DNA from: Desulfotalea sp.
GTDB taxonomy: Bacteria > Desulfobacterota > Desulfobulbia > Desulfobulbales > Desulfocapsaceae
DNA length: 36,504 nucleotides
Direction: 5' to 3'
NCBI GenBank assembly: GCA_002733995.1
Contig: NVXR01000025.1
Coordinates: 1 to 36,504, forward strand
Positions 33,087 through 36,504 of this stretch are shown here, piece by piece (the stretch's first letter is position 1; every line of letters starts with the position of its first letter). Below the pieces are notes generated by a model, which was not told where the DNA came from, did not search any database, and saw only the letters and a list, made by a program, of their open reading frames with translations. The position numbers were made by a program, and so were the translations under genes.

Positions 33087-34556
33087 ATGAAACTTTTCTA
33101 CCATCTCTATGGATATCTCTTACTTGGAATGATCGCCCTTATCGGAATAGATGAATATCTTAATTTCCAAGCAGAAGTTGAACAGTATGAAGCTGATATG
33201 ATCAGCAATGCAATTCAGAATGGTAAGTCAATATCTGGTATGATTTCCCATACATGGGCGAAAGATGGTAAGGATAAAGCCCTTGAACTCCTCGATGATG
33301 CCAGCCAATCCGGAACAATGCAAATCCGCTGGGTCTGGCTTGACACCCCCAGTGAGGTCTTTAGTGCAAGCCCCTCCACAAAAAGTCATCTGGCTAAAGC
33401 CCTCAACGGAGAAAGTGTTTCTATAAAGTTGCAACAACAGGATGGCTCACACCTCCGCTATACCTACGTACCTGTTGATGTAGGAACGAGCCGCAAAGGT
33501 GCTCTAGAATTAAGTGAGACCCTCCTTTCTTTGAAAGAGTTTTCGCAAAAGATGATTATCCGAGCATTGACTATCACTGCTCTGCTCGCTCTCATCTGTG
33601 GCCTAATCCTCTACTTCTTTATCGATCGAAAAATTCGCATTCCCTTAACCAATGTTATGGCCCAGGCAAAACGCATTGGCCGGGGAGATCTCTCCACCAA
33701 TACCACCATTATTGGAAATGACGAATTAGCTGAAATGGCTGAGACTATGAATAATATGTGCTCACGTCTCGTTATCGCCAAAGAAAAAATAAATTTTGAA
33801 TATGATGCACGTTTAAAAACCCTCAAGCAACTGCGTCATACGGAACGTCTCTCATCTTTTGGTGTTATCGCAGCTGAGATTGCCCATGAGCTGGGGACAC
33901 CACTAAACGTCGTCGATGGCAGAGCTAAAATGATCATGACCGAAGACCTGGAGATGGCAGACATTAAAGATTGTGCAACCATTATAAAATCCCAGGCAGA
34001 AAAAATGACTGGTACAATTCGACAGCTGCTGGATTTCACCAGAAACCCAATCCAGAAAAAATCCACCGAAGACATCGGCTTTCATATTAAGCAAGTCTTC
34101 CAGCTTCTTTATCCGATGGCCAGCAAACAACGAGTTTCCTTCTTTCTTAAGAAGGAGAAGGATACTGAGGTTACACTCCACGCCGATTTTTCCCAACTCC
34201 AACAGGTTCTCGTCAACCTGCTGATGAACGCAATCCAGGCTATGCCAGACGGGGGGAAAGTTGATGTTAGCCTTTCCAATGAATTGCTACCCAGTTCTAC
34301 AGAAGAAAGTCGTATTAAAAACCAATACGTAAAGATAAAAATAGAAGATGAAGGTGAGGGGATTTGTCAAGAGAACTTTAAACATATCTTCACACCGTTT
34401 TTCACCACCAAAACAGTGGGTGCCGGTACCGGCCTTGGCCTATCAATTGCCCATGGAATAATTGAGGAAAATGGAGGATGGATCGATATTGAAAATAATG
34501 TACTCCATGGTGCATGCTTTAGCGTCTATCTTCCCTTAAAGGAGCAGAAAGAATGA
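33087..34556 (+). CDS. NtrB-type sensor histidine kinase
   Basis: The frame extends to a TTG at 33012, but ATG 33087 is chosen because the first membrane helix begins there (MKLFYHLYGYLLLG). 489 residues: helix 1 (about 5-22), a ~130-residue extracytoplasmic sensor, helix 2 (about 158-178), HAMP (179-232), HisKA with AHELGTPLN (phospho-acceptor H267), and HATPase with N-box NLLMNAIQAM, G1 DEGEGI, F-box FTPFFTTK and G2 GAGTGLGLSIAHG. It phosphorylates the activator encoded next; the stop and the next start overlap as ATGA. The sensor domain resembles none I can name, so the signal is unknown. Confidence 0.93.
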   Translation: MKLFYHLYGYLLLGMIALIGIDEYLNFQAEVEQYEADMISNAIQNGKSISGMISHTWAKDGKDKALELLDDASQSGTMQIRWVWLDTPSEVFSASPSTKSHLAKALNGESVSIKLQQQDGSHLRYTYVPVDVGTSRKGALELSETLLSLKEFSQKMIIRALTITALLALICGLILYFFIDRKIRIPLTNVMAQAKRIGRGDLSTNTTIIGNDELAEMAETMNNMCSRLVIAKEKINFEYDARLKTLKQLRHTERLSSFGVIAAEIAHELGTPLNVVDGRAKMIMTEDLEMADIKDCATIIKSQAEKMTGTIRQLLDFTRNPIQKKSTEDIGFHIKQVFQLLYPMASKQRVSFFLKKEKDTEVTLHADFSQLQQVLVNLLMNAIQAMPDGGKVDVSLSNELLPSSTEESRIKNQYVKIKIEDEGEGICQENFKHIFTPFFTTKTVGAGTGLGLSIAHGIIEENGGWIDIENNVLHGACFSVYLPLKEQKE

Positions 34557-35911
34557 CAGGGAGAATTCTTGTTATTGAAGATGATCAGGAAATGTGCAAT
34601 ATGCTGTCTGTAGGACTTGGGCGCAGGGGCTATACCGTTACCACTTTCACCTCCGGCAAAGAGGGGCTTGCGGCTGCCTACTCCCAACGTACAGATGTTG
34701 TTCTAGCAGATATTCATCTACCCGATACAAACGGCCTTGAGATCTGCTCTAGCATTGCCACCAATACACCTGATATCCCTGTAATAATCATGACCGCTTT
34801 TGGTAGTATGGACACCGCAATTGCCGCTATCAGAGCAGGGGCTTACGACTTTGTAACCAAGCCACTGGATTTGGATATATTAGCACTGTCACTGGACCGA
34901 GCGGTGCGCTACAGAAACCTTAAAGAAACAATAAAAGAACTTCGCGATACGGTTCAACGCCCCTTTAGCTTTGACAAACTCATAGGTGAAAGCCCAACCA
35001 TGCTGGAACTGTTTTCCAAACTGAGTCGTATTGCAGATTCTGAAGCATCTCTTTTGATAACGGGCGAAAGTGGATCAGGCAAAGAACTCACCGCACGGGC
35101 AGTACATCTTCACAGTCGTCGAAAGCATCAAGCTCTTACCACTATCAACTGCGCAGCAATGCCCAGCCAACTCCTGGAAAGCGAATTATTTGGCCACAGA
35201 AAAGGCGCATTTACGGATGCTAAAGACCACAGAAAAGGACTATTCCTTGAAGCCGACGGTGGCACATTGTTCCTCGATGAAGTTGGAGAAATCCCTCTGG
35301 AGCTGCAACCTAAACTCCTCAGAGCCTTGGAGGAACGTGTGGTCAGACCTGTTGGTGGTACGACGGAACGTGCCTTTGATGTACGCATAATATCGGCCAC
35401 TAATCGCGATCTTGAATCCGCGGTTGAGGACGGGCTTTTCAGGGAAGATCTCTACTACAGACTTAACGTGATAAACATTGAGATGCCCCCACTGCGCTCC
35501 CGGGGGTCGGACATTCTTCTCCTTGCAGAAAAGTTTATGGAGCATTTTTCTTCAAGACAGAATAAGGCGATCACAGGCTTCTCCGATACCACAGCAGAAA
35601 AACTACTGGAGTACAGCTGGCCTGGGAATGTTCGTGAACTCCGCAACGCCATAGAACATGCAGTCGCCCTTACCCACTTTGAAAAAATTGTACCAAAAGA
35701 TCTGCCGGAAAAAATCCGCCTTTTCAGGAATAACTATATCCTTTTGGGAGCTGAAGATCCCATGGAACTGATATCCATGGAAGAGATGGAGCGCCGATAC
35801 ATTATGCATGTTCTCAAAAGAACGGATGGTAACAGGACATTAACCGCTCGAATCCTGCAGGTAGATCGAAAAACCCTTTACCGCAAATTACAAAGCTACG
35901 ACAAGCAATGA
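34553..35911 (+). CDS. NtrC-family sigma-54-dependent response regulator
   Basis: 452 residues in three domains. Receiver (1-120): acidic pair E9-D10-D11, phospho-acceptor D53 in LADIHLPDTNG, conserved Lys in VTKPLD. AAA+ sigma-54 activation domain (about 140-370): Walker A GESGSGKE, the sigma-54 contact loop GAFTDA (about 218-223), Walker B GTLFLDEVGEI, and the arginine-finger region. C-terminal Fis-type helix-turn-helix (RTLTARILQVDRKTLYRKL, about 426-445). It overlaps the kinase by 4 nt. It is the natural candidate to activate the sigma-54 promoters found at 17133, 36199 and perhaps 24519. PrsK/PrsR of other PEP-CTERM bacteria is an analogous pair, but this kinase lacks the PrsK layout. 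Confidence 0.95.
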   Translation: MTGRILVIEDDQEMCNMLSVGLGRRGYTVTTFTSGKEGLAAAYSQRTDVVLADIHLPDTNGLEICSSIATNTPDIPVIIMTAFGSMDTAIAAIRAGAYDFVTKPLDLDILALSLDRAVRYRNLKETIKELRDTVQRPFSFDKLIGESPTMLELFSKLSRIADSEASLLITGESGSGKELTARAVHLHSRRKHQALTTINCAAMPSQLLESELFGHRKGAFTDAKDHRKGLFLEADGGTLFLDEVGEIPLELQPKLLRALEERVVRPVGGTTERAFDVRIISATNRDLESAVEDGLFREDLYYRLNVINIEMPPLRSRGSDILLLAEKFMEHFSSRQNKAITGFSDTTAEKLLEYSWPGNVRELRNAIEHAVALTHFEKIVPKDLPEKIRLFRNNYILLGAEDPMELISMEEMERRYIMHVLKRTDGNRTLTARILQVDRKTLYRKLQSYDKQ

Positions 35912-35918
35912 TTACACA

Positions 35919-35953
35919 TGGGGCATTTTGCCTTCGCGGGGCAAAATGCCCCA
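35919..35953. promoter_or_regulatory. Two adjacent TGGGGCA-N3-TGCCCCA-type sites; also a 14-bp hairpin
   Basis: TGGGGCATTTTGCCTTC (35919-35935) and CGGGGCAAAATGCCCCA (35937-35953) lie 18 bp apart and together make a perfect 14-bp inverted repeat around a 7-nt loop. Placed eight bases after the activator stop, it might be a terminator-like hairpin, but no T-run follows. The internal dyads match the site at 36044, which favours protein binding. Confidence 0.6.
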
Positions 35954-36043
35954 AGTCAAAGGATCACGACCCGTCAACCACTGGTCCATCGAGGCTCCGA
36001 CGATTGTCCCAAGGCGATGACCTAGCAAATACCTCCGCCAAGG

Positions 36044-36060
36044 TGGGGCAGAGTGCCCCA
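36044..36060. promoter_or_regulatory. 17-bp palindrome TGGGGCA-GAG-TGCCCCA, candidate activator site
   Basis: A perfect 7-3-7 dyad of the size bound by Fis-type dimers, 139 bp upstream of the sigma-54 promoter at 36199. With the two copies at 35919-35953 it makes a three-site array between the activator gene and that promoter. Confidence 0.6.
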
Positions 36061-36198
36061 GCCCACTCCACTCAAAACACATTTGTTCTACATTCCCCTC
36101 TACTCACCGGTAACACAACTTAACCAACCAGAAAAAATACTTAATCTTATCGTTTTATTTCAACTAGATAAACAACTTCGCCGCCCATAAAAATGAAT

Positions 36199-36214
36199 TG
36201 GCATTCATTTTGCT
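36199..36214 (+). promoter_or_regulatory. Sigma-54 (-24/-12) promoter of the last small gene
   Basis: TGGCATTCATTTTGCT has TGGCA and TTGCT with the required 10 bp between GG and GC, 46 bases before ATG 36261. It deviates from consensus only at position 7. Confidence 0.75.
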
Positions 36215-36260
36215 CGGTTGTTCATATATCTCACCACTCAATTTTTGCAAAAGGTGGCAC

Positions 36261-36503
36261 ATGAAAATACTCATAGGCGTTACCAAGGATCCAGAAAAAA
36301 TTAAGGATTACTTGCACCAACACCATGGACAAAATGGAAGTTTAACCGAGGTAGGCCCGTTCGTATCAAGGCTTGATGCACTTAACTGGCTTGCATATCT
36401 CAAGTGCAGGATAGGAAATTTTCAAGAAATCATTCCACCATCGCAGCTGGGAGAAAATGACCTTTGGTATGGCTTCACTTTTGAGCAACCAAGGCAGCAT
36501 TAA
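36261..36503 (+). CDS. Small protein of unknown function under a sigma-54 promoter
   Basis: 80 residues starting MKILIGVTKDPEKIKDYLHQ; ATG 36261 is preceded by AAAGGTGG. The frame is open from 36198 but that start would overlap the sigma-54 promoter, so it is rejected. No signal peptide or membrane helix: a compact, soluble alpha/beta protein with a single Cys (LKCRIGN) and a His-rich patch (LHQHHGQ). I do not recognise a family. Its order suggests a target, possibly an effector, of the adjacent NtrBC-type pair. The gene ends one base before the window end. Confidence 0.8.
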   Translation: MKILIGVTKDPEKIKDYLHQHHGQNGSLTEVGPFVSRLDALNWLAYLKCRIGNFQEIIPPSQLGENDLWYGFTFEQPRQH

Positions 36504-36504
36504 A

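Noticed and set aside
35908..36123. 71-codon frame directly after the activator gene
   Set aside because: It runs through the palindromic array, has low-complexity composition and no family resemblance; probably chance.
36198..36260. Longer N-terminus for the last gene
   Set aside because: It would overlap the sigma-54 promoter; ATG 36261 has a good ribosome-binding site.

Overview
The window looks like a contig from a Gram-negative anaerobe or facultative microaerobe of the Desulfobacterota, most likely Desulfobulbales. This placement is inferred from gene content and protein style (FeoAB with a FeoB-associated Cys-rich protein and DUF4198, PEP-CTERM and Wza/Wzc-type exopolysaccharide genes, an NtrBC pair, moderate G+C); no rRNA is present to confirm it. 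There are no tRNA genes, CRISPR arrays, insertion sequences or prophage genes that I can see.

Layout. (1) 1-~660 is a fragment of an electron-transfer-flavoprotein:ubiquinone oxidoreductase. It stops abruptly and is joined in another frame to the last ~36 codons of a cytochrome c oxidase subunit I gene, so the left end is probably an assembly chimera. (2) 660-4359 is an aa3-type cytochrome oxidase operon on the + strand: ctaD tail, subunit III, IV, II, heme O synthase, a Sco copper chaperone and a monoheme cytochrome c. (3) 4488-8957, minus strand, holds two signalling genes: a membrane GGDEF-PAS-GGDEF-EAL protein and a chemoreceptor with a zinc-binding CZB domain. (4) 9124-13503, minus strand, is a metal-homeostasis group: a three-gene ABC exporter/DUF4857 set, a 50-aa FeoB-associated Cys-rich protein, a DUF4198 protein and a small secreted protein. 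It is divergent from (5) feoA-feoB at 13693-16512. (6) 16513-36503 is an exopolysaccharide region: a PEP-CTERM surface protein, a GT2 glycosyltransferase, a WecA-like phosphosugar transferase fused to PilZ, a small secreted protein, a BBP2-type outer-membrane barrel, a Wza-like exporter, a Wzc-like tyrosine kinase, a Wzy/O-antigen-ligase-like protein with TPRs, a convergent three-gene SurA-like/HAMP/metalloprotease set, a WbpP-type UDP-GlcNAc epimerase, an NtrB-like kinase, an NtrC-like sigma-54 activator and a small protein of unknown function.

How it fits together. WbpP supplies a nucleotide sugar. The WecA-PilZ enzyme would load the first sugar phosphate onto undecaprenyl phosphate under c-di-GMP control, GT2 extends it, the Wzy-like protein polymerises or ligates, and Wzc/Wza/the barrel control length and export. 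Two close matches to the sigma-54 -24/-12 promoter lie upstream of the PEP-CTERM gene (17133) and the last small gene (36199), with a weaker one before wzc (24519). An NtrC-type sigma-54 activator is encoded at 34553. Three copies of a 17-bp TGGGGCA-N3-TGCCCCA palindrome sit between that activator and the last promoter. The points most worth following are this candidate sigma-54 regulon, the WecA-PilZ fusion, and the translationally coupled SurA-like/HAMP/HExxH module.
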